From contig CAKUDJ010000057.1 of the NCBI GenBank assembly GCA_934644855.1, forward strand, positions 1 to 6,204: 6,204 bases of DNA, given 5' to 3'. The notes under the pieces were generated by a model. That model saw only the letters and a program-made list of their open reading frames with translations. It was not told the origin of the DNA and searched no databases. Source of the DNA: an uncultured Elusimicrobiales bacterium (GTDB lineage Bacteria > Elusimicrobiota > Elusimicrobia > Elusimicrobiales > Elusimicrobiaceae). The number at the start of each line of letters is the position of its first letter. Within the stretch, counting starts at the first letter, position 1. This document shows, in pieces, positions 1-5,750 of the stretch. Both the position numbers and the translations under genes were made by a program.

Positions 1-322
1 CTTCCACCGCGTCCACCATCAAAATGGCGCCGTCCACCATGCGCAGTACGCGTTCCACTTCGCTGCCGAAGTCCGCATGGCCGGGGGTGTCAACAATGTT
101 AATGGTATGGTTTTTATATTCAATGGAAGTACATTTAGCCAAAATGGTAATGCCGCGTTCGCGCTCCAACGGGTTGGAGTCCAATACGGTTTCTTGGGCT
201 TGGTCTTCTTTTACTTTAAATTCTCCGGCAAATTTTAATAAAGAGTCCACAATCGTGGTCTTGCCGTGGTCAACGTGGGCAATAATAGCCACGTTTCTTA
301 CGTCCTGACGGGTGTTATTCAT
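1..322 (-). CDS. typA: Translational GTPase TypA/BipA, N-terminal part (cut by window edge)
   Basis: This is the N-terminal 107 residues of a translation-factor GTPase; the rest lies beyond base 1. The P-loop AHVDHGKT is at residues 15-22, the switch I element RGIT at 56-59 and the switch II element DTPGH at 78-82. The pattern [17 protein letters not shown] is characteristic of TypA/BipA rather than LepA, EF-G or EF-Tu. In known bacteria TypA binds the ribosome near the EF-G site and supports ribosome assembly and growth under stress or cold. The ATG at 322 fits the family, whose proteins begin about ten residues before the P-loop. Oddly, the only SD-like string upstream (AGGAACC, minus strand) lies about 16 bases from the ATG, inside a 16-bp palindrome, so initiation may rely on a weak SD. 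The next gene is divergent. The family call is very secure. Confidence 0.95.
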   Translation of the reverse strand, partial: MNNTRQDVRNVAIIAHVDHGKTTIVDSLLKFAGEFKVKEDQAQETVLDSNPLERERGITILAKCTSIEYKNHTINIVDTPGHADFGSEVERVLRMVDGAILMVDAVE

Positions 323-330
323 ATAATTAT

Positions 331-346
331 TTTTAGGTTCCTAAAA
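331..346. repeat. 16-bp inverted repeat in typA leader/promoter region
   Basis: The sequence TTTTAGGTTCCTAAAA has arms TTTTAGG and CCTAAAA around a 2-base centre. It lies 9 bases upstream of the typA ATG, just after an AT-rich stretch (TATATATAT) that could hold the typA -10 element. On the minus strand it carries the only purine-rich SD-like string for typA. It could be an operator for a dimeric repressor or a small RNA hairpin with a GAAC loop. No regulator was identified. Confidence 0.35.
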
Positions 347-440
347 TTAAGATATATATATTTTAGTATTTTTTCCCCCTGCTCCGCTATAATTCCATCC
401 GGTTTAGATTCCAATACAACGCGGTTTTGGGGCTACAAAT

Positions 441-449
441 TGCTATAAT
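441..449 (+). promoter_or_regulatory. Extended -10 promoter TGCTATAAT, start predicted at the ATG
   Basis: A perfect extended -10 (TGn-TATAAT) ends 6 bases before the ATG at 456. No good -35 lies at 16-18 bases, as is common for extended -10 promoters. The usual 6-7 base distance to +1 puts the transcript start on or beside the start codon. A second TATAAT at 388-393 lacks the TG and also has no good -35. Confidence 0.5.
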
Positions 450-455
450 AACCCT

Positions 456-1082
456 ATGGAACGTTTACCGGATTTATTAATTGTCGGCGTGATTTTGTAT
501 TTGATTTACTACTTCACGCTGCGCCAATGGGATTACGACACCCAAGCCAAGCGGGATGCCTTAAAAGCCCAATTAAAACAACAGGGTTTAAGCAACGCCT
601 ACCATTTTACGGGAGCCGTAAAGCTTTTCCTGCTGGTGTTTTTGAGCGGCGGCGGATATATGTTCTACTGGGCGTATAAACAATGGGCGGCCGTACAGAA
701 AGGTTATAAAAATTCCTCCGGCGCGCCGCTGAAATTCGGCCCAATGTTGCGCGCTATCGGGTGGCCCGTTTCGTTTTACCAACTGGTTCAAATTGCCAAC
801 CGCACCTGCATTTATTTGCATAAAAAGCCCACATTCCCGGCGTGGTTTTGGTATGCCCTTTGGGGGCTGAGCGCGGGGGCGGCGTGGTATTATCCCGCGT
901 GGTGGCAAAAACTGCTTGCACTAGCCGTATTTGCGGCGGCGCCCGCCCGCTTGCAACTGCGCTTAAATGCGCTGCCCAATGTGCCTGTGCCCAACCGCCC
1001 AAAACCGATAGAAATTCTGGCCGCCGCTATTGGTTTAGCCGCGGTATCCGCCGGAGTTTTTGCCTTGCAAAAATTTTTATAA
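456..1082 (+). CDS. Multi-pass membrane protein of unknown function
   Basis: I do not recognise this 208-residue protein as a named family. Hydrophobic segments lie at about residues 5-22, 54-72, 128-146, 148-164 and 186-204, so it is an inner-membrane protein with four or five spans. A charged, helix-prone loop covers about 27-48. The stretch around 68-115 (FYWAYKQW, then LRAIGWPVSFYQL) resembles a short pattern in uncharacterised bacterial membrane proteins, where an aromatic FYW-YK-W motif is followed by an RAIF/Y segment; this is pattern memory, not a search result. No catalytic motif is visible. The ATG at 456 has no SD and sits at the predicted transcript start, suggesting leaderless expression. 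It stands alone between divergent typA and a convergent gene, so context says nothing about its role. Codon use looks like its neighbours. Confidence 0.75.
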   Translation: MERLPDLLIVGVILYLIYYFTLRQWDYDTQAKRDALKAQLKQQGLSNAYHFTGAVKLFLLVFLSGGGYMFYWAYKQWAAVQKGYKNSSGAPLKFGPMLRAIGWPVSFYQLVQIANRTCIYLHKKPTFPAWFWYALWGLSAGAAWYYPAWWQKLLALAVFAAAPARLQLRLNALPNVPVPNRPKPIEILAAAIGLAAVSAGVFALQKFL

Positions 1083-1115
1083 AATAAACCTTTTATAACT
1101 TTTCCCCAACACAAC

Positions 1116-1141
1116 AAGGCCGCGCGGTAAAGCGCGGCCTT
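1116..1141. terminator. Hairpin between convergent genes, likely bidirectional terminator
   Basis: A perfect 10-bp stem, AAGGCCGCGC (1116-1125) with GCGCGGCCTT (1132-1141), closes a 6-base GGTAAA loop. It lies 33 bases after the plus-strand stop and 20 bases after the minus-strand stop. Neither side has a long T-run, so it is a strong hairpin with weak tails. Confidence 0.65.
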
Positions 1142-1161
1142 ATAAAACGCAATAAAAACCT

Positions 1162-1710
1162 TTATTTTTTCGGCGGAACCTGTTTTTCCGCTTCCTGCAC
1201 CGCTTGGCGCGTGGCTTGCGTAGCGGCAAACTTCGGGTCCATGCGTTTGGCTAACCCCACCACACTTTGTAATTGGGCGGGCCGCATTTCAACCAGTTCG
1301 TCTAATGTAGCCAAAGTTTGCTCCACCCCAAACTGTTCTTGCGGGGCAGAAACCAACAATTTGCGGAACTCACTATCCCGCAAGCGTTGCATGGCCAACG
1401 GATTATTGGCGTTTTCTATCGCCGCACCCATTAAAATACCCAACGAGCGTTTGGAAGAAAAATCCTGATACGCCAAAATGGCGCTGGATACCGCCAACGC
1501 AGGTTTAGATTTAACGGACATCACATACGCCAGCGTAAGTTCCTTGCCGCCCGCTTGGTCCAGTTTGGCGCGCAACAAATCCAACTTGGCCGGAATGGCT
1601 TTTTGCAACAGCTTAAACTGTTGGGCGCTCATTTCCGTAGAGGTAAAGGCCGAGCCCGCCAGCCCCACCATCACCGCCACCATCATTAAGTTTAATAAAA
1701 TTTTTCTCAT
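1162..1710 (-). CDS. Small exported protein of unknown function
   Basis: This 182-residue protein starts with a clear signal peptide: MRK, a hydrophobic core to about residue 18, then AGSA, with likely cleavage after Ala21. The mature part is mostly helix-forming, rich in Ala, Leu, Lys and Gln, has no cysteine and no predicted membrane span, and ends in a basic tail (KQVPPKK). The pattern LDELVEMRPAQLQSVVGLAKRMDPKF near 137-161 looks like a helical repeat. No enzyme motif or lipobox is visible. The frame stays open to an ATG at 1806, but the ATG at 1710 is chosen because it follows GGAGGGG by 2 bases (GGAGG by 4) and begins the signal peptide. It is most likely periplasmic or secreted. It stands alone, with terminator hairpins upstream (1799-1815, 1847-1874) and a convergent hairpin downstream. 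Function unknown. Confidence 0.78.
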   Translation of the reverse strand: MRKILLNLMMVAVMVGLAGSAFTSTEMSAQQFKLLQKAIPAKLDLLRAKLDQAGGKELTLAYVMSVKSKPALAVSSAILAYQDFSSKRSLGILMGAAIENANNPLAMQRLRDSEFRKLLVSAPQEQFGVEQTLATLDELVEMRPAQLQSVVGLAKRMDPKFAATQATRQAVQEAEKQVPPKK

Positions 1711-1792
1711 AACCCCTCCACTACTATAAGGATTACAAAAAAACGCTCTTTTTTCAAGGCTGAAAAATGGAGTATGGTTTACTATTTCCCTT

Positions 1793-1815
1793 AAAAAATA
1801 TGCCAAAACGGCATA
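1793..1815 (-). terminator. Second terminator-like hairpin with U6 tail
   Basis: On the minus strand TATGCC (1815-1810) pairs with GGCATA (1804-1799) around a GTTTT loop and is followed at once by TTTTTT (1798-1793). The 6-bp stem is short but the T-run is ideal. It may back up the stronger hairpin at 1847-1874 after the GGGtGRT gene, or attenuate reading into the exported-protein gene. Confidence 0.45.
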
Positions 1816-1842
1816 CCGACGCCCGGTCTGTTCCCCTTAAAT

Positions 1843-1874
1843 ACCAAAAGGGAGCCCCGCAAGAGGCTCCCTTT
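1843..1874 (-). terminator. Rho-independent terminator of the NifU-like/GGGtGRT operon
   Basis: A perfect 10-bp stem, AAAGGGAGCC (1847-1856) with GGCTCCCTTT (1865-1874), encloses an 8-base loop. It starts 21 bases after the GGGtGRT stop and is followed on the minus strand by a T-rich TTTTGGTATTT. Position and stem strength fit the end of the operon. No gene was seen in 1711-1895. Confidence 0.75.
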
Positions 1875-1895
1875 GTAAAACTTTCACAACCGTTG

Positions 1896-2891
1896 TTATT
1901 TGGCTTCGGAAACGGCCACCGCTACGGCTACCGTCGCGCCTACCATCGGGTTGTTGCCCATACCAATCAGGCCCATCATTTCCACGTGCGCAGGCACAGA
2001 GGAAGAACCCGCAAATTGGGCGTCGCTGTGCATACGGCCCATGGTGTCGGTCATACCGTAAGAGGCAGGGCCGGCGGCCATATTGTCCGGGTGCAGGGTG
2101 CGGCCGGTGCCGCCGCCGGAAGCCACGGAGAAATATTTTTTGCCGTTTTCGGTAGCCCACTTTTTATAGGTACCGGCCACCGGGTGCTGGAAGCGGGTGG
2201 GGTTGGTGGAGTTGCCGGTAATGGAAACATCCACACCTTCGTGGCGCATAATGGCAACGCCTTCGTTTACGTCGTCGGCACCGTAGCATTTCACTTTGGC
2301 GCGGTCGCCGTCGGAGAAGGCTTTTTCGCTTACGATTTTCAATTCGCCCGTTTTGTAGTTATATTCCGTTTCCACGGAGGTAAAACCGTTAATGCGGGAG
2401 ATGATGTAAGCGGCATCTTTACCCAAACCGTTCAAAATAACGCGCAAGGGTTCTTTGCGCACTTTGTTGGCGGTGCGGGCGATACCAATGGCACCTTCCG
2501 CCGCGGCAAAACTTTCGTGCCCGGCCAAAAAGCAGAAGCATTTGGTATTTTCGCTTAACAACATAGCGCCCAAATTACCGTGGCCGAGGCCCACGGCGCG
2601 TTGGTCCGCTACGGAACCGGGAATGCAGAAGCTCTGCAAGCCCACGCCGATTTTTTCGGCCGCTTCCGCCGCCGTTTTTACGCCGCTTTTCAAAGCAATC
2701 GCTGCGCCGACGGTGTAAGCCCAAACGGCGTTATCAAAAGCAATAGGTTGAATACCGCGGACGATTTTATCCACGTCCACACCGTGTTTGGTGCAAATTT
2801 CCTTGGCTTCTTCCAAGGAGGCAATACCGTTTTCTTTCAGTACGGCATTGATTTTATCAATTCTTCTTTCGTATCCTTCAAACGTAATCAT
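1896..2891 (-). CDS. GGGtGRT-family protein (unknown function, paired with NifU-like scaffold)
   Basis: This 331-residue protein carries the family's defining motif GGGTGRT at residues 259-265, followed by LHPDN-MAAGPASYG and a conserved Gly/Met/Ala-rich C-terminus. The family is soluble, with no signal peptide or membrane helix here, and its biochemical role is not established. Cysteines at 33, 89, 118, 120 and 202 include a C-x-C near residue 118 next to the conserved-looking GLGHGNLGAMLL and LAGHESFAAAEGA blocks; these could serve metal or cluster binding, which is inference. The ATG at 2891 follows AGGAG with a 9-base gap. It is the second gene of a two-gene operon, 18 bases after the NifU-like gene. 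As I recall, the two families are often adjacent in anaerobes, suggesting the scaffold serves this protein. Family call secure, function unknown. Confidence 0.93.
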   Translation of the reverse strand: MITFEGYERRIDKINAVLKENGIASLEEAKEICTKHGVDVDKIVRGIQPIAFDNAVWAYTVGAAIALKSGVKTAAEAAEKIGVGLQSFCIPGSVADQRAVGLGHGNLGAMLLSENTKCFCFLAGHESFAAAEGAIGIARTANKVRKEPLRVILNGLGKDAAYIISRINGFTSVETEYNYKTGELKIVSEKAFSDGDRAKVKCYGADDVNEGVAIMRHEGVDVSITGNSTNPTRFQHPVAGTYKKWATENGKKYFSVASGGGTGRTLHPDNMAAGPASYGMTDTMGRMHSDAQFAGSSSVPAHVEMMGLIGMGNNPMVGATVAVAVAVSEAK

Positions 2892-2909
2892 AATAATATT
2901 CTCCTGGGC

Positions 2910-3611
2910 TTACTCTTTGCGGGGGTCAATTTTCTTGACGGCTTCGTTAAAGCGGCCATAGCTGTTGACGTTCTTTTCAAACGCGGTTTTGGGGTCTTCG
3001 CCTTTTTTAATGGCATCCATCATTTTGCCCAGGTTTACAAATTTATAACCGATGATTTCGTTGTTTTTATCCAAACCGAGTTCCAACACATACCCTTCGG
3101 CCATTTCCAGGTAGCGGGCACCTTTGGCTTGCGTACCGTACATGGTACCAATCTGGGAGCGGTGGCCTTTGCCCAAGTCTTCCATACCGGCGCCAATCGG
3201 CAAGCCGTCGTCGGAAAACGCGCTCTGCGTGCGGCCGTATACAATTTGCAGGAAAAGTTCGCGCATAGCGGTATTAATCGCGTCGCAAACCAAGTCAGAG
3301 TTCAAGGCTTCCAAAATGGTTTTACCGGGCAGGATTTCGGCAGCCATGGCGGCAGAGTGCGTCATGCCGGAGCAACCCAAGGTTTCCACTAAGGCTTCTT
3401 TAATTACGCCGTTTTTTACGTTGAGCGTAAGTTTGCAAGCGCCCTGTTGGGGGGCACACCAACCCACACCGTGGGTTAAACCGCTAATATCGGTAATTTG
3501 TTTGGCTTTGACCCATTTACCTTCTTCAGGAATCGGGGCCGGCTCATGCTTGGCGCCTTTGCAGACGCAGCACATATTCTGTACTTCAGGGGTGCATTTT
3601 TCGCAGCTCAT
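2910..3611 (-). CDS. NifU/IscU-like Fe-S cluster scaffold protein with Cys-rich N-terminus
   Basis: This 233-residue protein has an IscU/NifU N-domain-like core at about residues 45-130. Cys80 lies in LGCSGMTHSAAMAAE, matching the GC-x4-SS-x3-E element of IscU. Cys109 (LVCDAI) and Cys52 or Cys59 fit the other two cluster ligands. The Asp that normally follows the first ligand Cys is not evident, so chemistry may differ from classic IscU. Ahead of the core is a cysteine-rich stretch with C3-x2-C6 and C14-C15-x-C17, which could bind zinc or a cluster. A further 100-residue C-terminal region, including YGTQAKGARYLEM and GYVLELGLD, is beyond the size of plain IscU. The ATG at 3611 follows AGGAG by 6 bases. 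It is the first gene of an operon with the GGGtGRT gene. No cysteine desulfurase is in the window. Domain call secure; partner and exact role inferred. Confidence 0.9.
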   Translation of the reverse strand: MSCEKCTPEVQNMCCVCKGAKHEPAPIPEEGKWVKAKQITDISGLTHGVGWCAPQQGACKLTLNVKNGVIKEALVETLGCSGMTHSAAMAAEILPGKTILEALNSDLVCDAINTAMRELFLQIVYGRTQSAFSDDGLPIGAGMEDLGKGHRSQIGTMYGTQAKGARYLEMAEGYVLELGLDKNNEIIGYKFVNLGKMMDAIKKGEDPKTAFEKNVNSYGRFNEAVKKIDPRKE

Positions 3612-3647
3612 GAGAGTCTCCTATATAAAAATAAATCTTTCTTATAT

Positions 3648-3656
3648 ATTTTACCA
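3648..3656 (-). promoter_or_regulatory. Candidate extended -10 promoter of the scaffold/GGGtGRT operon
   Basis: On the minus strand TGGTAAAAT (TGn plus a 5/6 -10) lies 36 bases before the ATG at 3611, predicting a leader of about 30 bases carrying AGGAG. No convincing -35 is present. AT-rich surroundings make chance matches possible. Confidence 0.35.
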
Positions 3657-3690
3657 AATACGCACGCGGAAAACACATATTTTCCCCTGT

Positions 3691-3720
3691 AAAAAATAAG
3701 CGGCCCGCTCCGCAGGCCGC
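3691..3720 (-). terminator. Rho-independent terminator of the flavin reductase-like gene
   Basis: On the minus strand GCGGCC (3720-3715) pairs with GGCCGC (3705-3700) across a 9-base loop, followed directly by TTATTTTTT. It begins 14 bases after the stop codon at 3735 and separates this gene from the downstream operon. Confidence 0.8.
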
Positions 3721-3734
3721 ATAAGTAAAAAACC

Positions 3735-4241
3735 TTAATTGGTTTGGTAGCTATCCAAAATTTCACCAAAATACAACGTGTGGTAATCGCCGGGTTCTTT
3801 TTCGTACCAAAGCTCTTTAATGGCTTTGTCTAAATCTTCCGCTGACATAGTAGTTTTATACAGCACTTTACATTCATAATGGTATCCGGGCACGTCTAAG
3901 CGCGGGGTTTCAATTTTGCGCGCCGGAGCCACCGTCAAACCGCAGGCGGTCAGTTTATCCATATCCCGGCCGGATTTTGTGCCGCAAATTTGCAACGCCT
4001 CCGGCAAGCTTTGCGTTGGAAAAGTGACCGTAAACCGACCGGTTTTTTCCAATAAACTGTGCGTAAAGCGGTTCCGGCGTACCAAGGCCGTAAATATCGG
4101 CAAGCGCCACATATAACCGATACTTCCCCACCCGATAACCATAGTGTTTACTTTACCGCCGAACGCGGTAGTTAAAAAAGCGCCCTTTTTCATCAAATCC
4201 AGTTTTTGTTGGGCGTCGGCATGATAAGTTTGTTCTGTCAT
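3735..4241 (-). CDS. Flavin reductase-like domain protein (FMN-binding)
   Basis: This 168-residue protein matches the flavin reductase-like family, a split beta-barrel that binds FMN. Supporting features in order are GAFLTTAFGGKVNTMVIGWG (20-39), the GYMWRLPIF segment (42-50), the arginine-rich LVRRNRFTHSLLE (53-65), the FTVTFP strand (70-75) and the closing GDYHTLYFGEI (151-161). In the family these surround the flavin phosphate and isoalloxazine. Substrate is unknown: members reduce flavins, act as NAD(P)H:flavin oxidoreductases or only carry FMN. An upstream in-frame ATG at 4247 has AGGGGG just 1 base away, whereas the ATG at 4241 has it at 7 bases, so 4241 is chosen (MTEQ rather than MSMTEQ). 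The gene is monocistronic with its own promoter and terminator. Single-domain, no signal peptide, cytoplasmic. Confidence 0.9.
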   Translation of the reverse strand: MTEQTYHADAQQKLDLMKKGAFLTTAFGGKVNTMVIGWGSIGYMWRLPIFTALVRRNRFTHSLLEKTGRFTVTFPTQSLPEALQICGTKSGRDMDKLTACGLTVAPARKIETPRLDVPGYHYECKVLYKTTMSAEDLDKAIKELWYEKEPGDYHTLYFGEILDSYQTN

Positions 4242-4267
4242 ACTCATTCCCCCTTTTAGTGTTGTTT

Positions 4268-4296
4268 ATTATACCTTTCCTGTTAAGCGCAAGCAA
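4268..4296 (-). promoter_or_regulatory. Sigma70-type promoter of the flavin reductase-like gene
   Basis: On the minus strand TTGCTT (4296-4291) is separated by 17 bases from a perfect TATAAT (4273-4268). The expected start near 4261 gives a leader of about 20 bases containing the AGGGGG ribosome site. It lies immediately after the terminator of the upstream transporter gene. Confidence 0.7.
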
Positions 4297-4305
4297 GCCC
4301 TAATT

Positions 4306-4330
4306 AAAAAACCCCCGCACGGGGCGGGGG
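4306..4330 (-). terminator. Rho-independent terminator of the transporter gene
   Basis: On the minus strand CCCCCGC (4330-4324) pairs with GCGGGGG (4318-4312) around a 5-base loop, followed by TTTTTTAATTA. It lies 25 bases after the stop at 4356. This is a textbook intrinsic terminator. Confidence 0.88.
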
Positions 4331-4355
4331 CGTAAAAACAAATTTTGGACTATTT

Positions 4356-5750
4356 TTACTTGGTAGCGGCAGCCTGTTCCGCGGCCACAGAGGCAGATTC
4401 TTTGCGCCAAGTGGTAGCGATACAAGCCATAGCAATAACACAAGCAATAATACAGGAGAAATACACACCCTGCCAACCGTAGTGTTCGCTGATAAAAGCG
4501 GCACCCGTGCTGGAAAGCATAGCACCGAAATACCCGAACATCCCGGTAAAACCGCACGCAGCGGAAACGGATTCCTGCACCGTCACGCGGGAAGCTTGCA
4601 CACCGCCGGCCAAGTTTTGCGGGCCGTCCACAAAAAAGCCGATAAACGAGGCCAACAAGGATGTCCAGAAGAATTGGTCCGTACCGGCCACTTTATAAAA
4701 GCCCCAGCAGCTAGCCGCCAAAATGACCAAGTAAATAATGTTCATTTGCGTGCAGCGGCCTTGGAACCAGCGGTCGGCCAAGTAGCCCGCCACAATACCG
4801 CCGGGCATACCCAAAAAGGGCATCCATTTCATAGCGGAAACGGCTAATTCGCCGGAGAAGCCGCGTTCCTGCGTAAGGAACATGGTACCCCAGTCCAACG
4901 TGGCAAAGCGTACATAGTAAATAAAAACGTAAGAAATAGCCAACGCCCACAAGAACGGGTTTTTAAGCACGTGCTTTTTGAGGATTTCCCAATGGGAGAG
5001 GTTGCTTTTTTCTTTTACGGGCATAACGTCGTGGCGGTATTCTTCAATAGGCGGCAAGCCCACGGTGGTGGGTTTATCGGTCAAGAAGAACAACAGGAAA
5101 ATGCTGTAGCAGATACCCATAAAAGCAGGCACCACAAAGGCCATGCGCCACGCATCAAATTTAAGCAGATAAGCAATTAATACGCCCACAAAGAACGCCC
5201 CAAAGGTATGGGAAGAAGACCAAAGCGTCCATTTGGTGGCTCTTTCCGAGGGAGAAAACCAATACACCAACCCTTTAGCTACGGGCGGGAACCCCATAGA
5301 CTGACACACCCCGTTAAGACCCCACAAGAGCGACGCCAAAAATACGAGCGGCAACGTAATGTGCATTTGGCCCAAAAAGGCATGGAACTGGGGCAGGAAC
5401 GGGAAAGCCAAGTTAATCAAGGAGGAGGCAAACAGACCCAAAGCCATTACGCTGCGGATATTGCAGCGGTCTGCCATAACACCACTTAAAAATTTACCAA
5501 TACCGTAGGTCAAATAAATAGTGGTACCAATATAACCAAGTTCAACAATGCTCAGGCCGAAGTTTTCGCTGAGGGCGGGTTTTACATAATCCAAGTTTTT
5601 ACGGGTAAAGTAGAACAACGCATAACCGAAGTACATACCAAAAAACATTTTAATACGCCAATTTCTATACAAGCGTTTAATTTGTTTTTCATCTGTAAGG
5701 CGTTCGGTATCCGGCAACGGCTTCATAAAGTTAATTAACTTTGCGAACAT
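4356..5750 (-). CDS. uhpC: UhpC-like organophosphate:phosphate antiporter (MFS, OPA family)
   Basis: This 464-residue, roughly 12-span membrane protein belongs to the OPA branch of the major facilitator superfamily (GlpT, UhpT, UhpC). Near the N-terminus GYALFYFTRKN (42-52), TYGIGKFLSGVMADRCNIR (81-99) and GLPPIEEYRHD (231-241) resemble E. coli UhpC more than UhpT or GlpT. Arg50 and Arg281 sit where the paired substrate-phosphate-binding arginines of GlpT/UhpT lie. The TM11 stretch (403-420) lacks the Asp/Lys pair of E. coli UhpT, so specificity should not be assumed; glucose-6-phosphate or glycerol-3-phosphate are the main options. E. coli UhpC is a sensor working with UhpB, but no two-component genes are seen here, so a true transporter is more likely, as reported for chlamydial UhpC. 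The ATG at 5750 follows AGGAG by 5 bases; an open in-frame extension to a TTG at 5879 crosses the structured leader and is rejected. Monocistronic. Confidence 0.92.
   Translation of the reverse strand: MFAKLINFMKPLPDTERLTDEKQIKRLYRNWRIKMFFGMYFGYALFYFTRKNLDYVKPALSENFGLSIVELGYIGTTIYLTYGIGKFLSGVMADRCNIRSVMALGLFASSLINLAFPFLPQFHAFLGQMHITLPLVFLASLLWGLNGVCQSMGFPPVAKGLVYWFSPSERATKWTLWSSSHTFGAFFVGVLIAYLLKFDAWRMAFVVPAFMGICYSIFLLFFLTDKPTTVGLPPIEEYRHDVMPVKEKSNLSHWEILKKHVLKNPFLWALAISYVFIYYVRFATLDWGTMFLTQERGFSGELAVSAMKWMPFLGMPGGIVAGYLADRWFQGRCTQMNIIYLVILAASCWGFYKVAGTDQFFWTSLLASFIGFFVDGPQNLAGGVQASRVTVQESVSAACGFTGMFGYFGAMLSSTGAAFISEHYGWQGVYFSCIIACVIAMACIATTWRKESASVAAEQAAATK

Noticed and set aside
24..308. 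Plus-strand frame of 94 codons opposite typA
   Set aside because: The minus strand here encodes unmistakable TypA GTPase motifs.
1711..1806. N-terminal extension of the exported protein to an ATG at 1806
   Set aside because: It would bury the signal peptide and read through a terminator hairpin; the ATG at 1710 has a strong SD.
1767..2558. A 263-codon plus-strand open frame opposite the GGGtGRT gene
   Set aside because: It is antisense to a recognised family, is rich in His, Gly, Val and Phe from mirrored codons, and has no family features of its own.
2580..3392. A 270-codon plus-strand open frame opposite the scaffold/GGGtGRT operon
   Set aside because: It spans the complement of two real genes and their intergenic gap and shows only shadow-type composition.
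3124..3699. A 191-codon plus-strand frame opposite the scaffold gene
   Set aside because: Antisense shadow that runs on into the promoter and terminator region of real minus-strand genes.
4482..4847. Plus-strand frame of 121 codons opposite the transporter
   Set aside because: Antisense to conserved membrane segments of the OPA transporter; no independent support.
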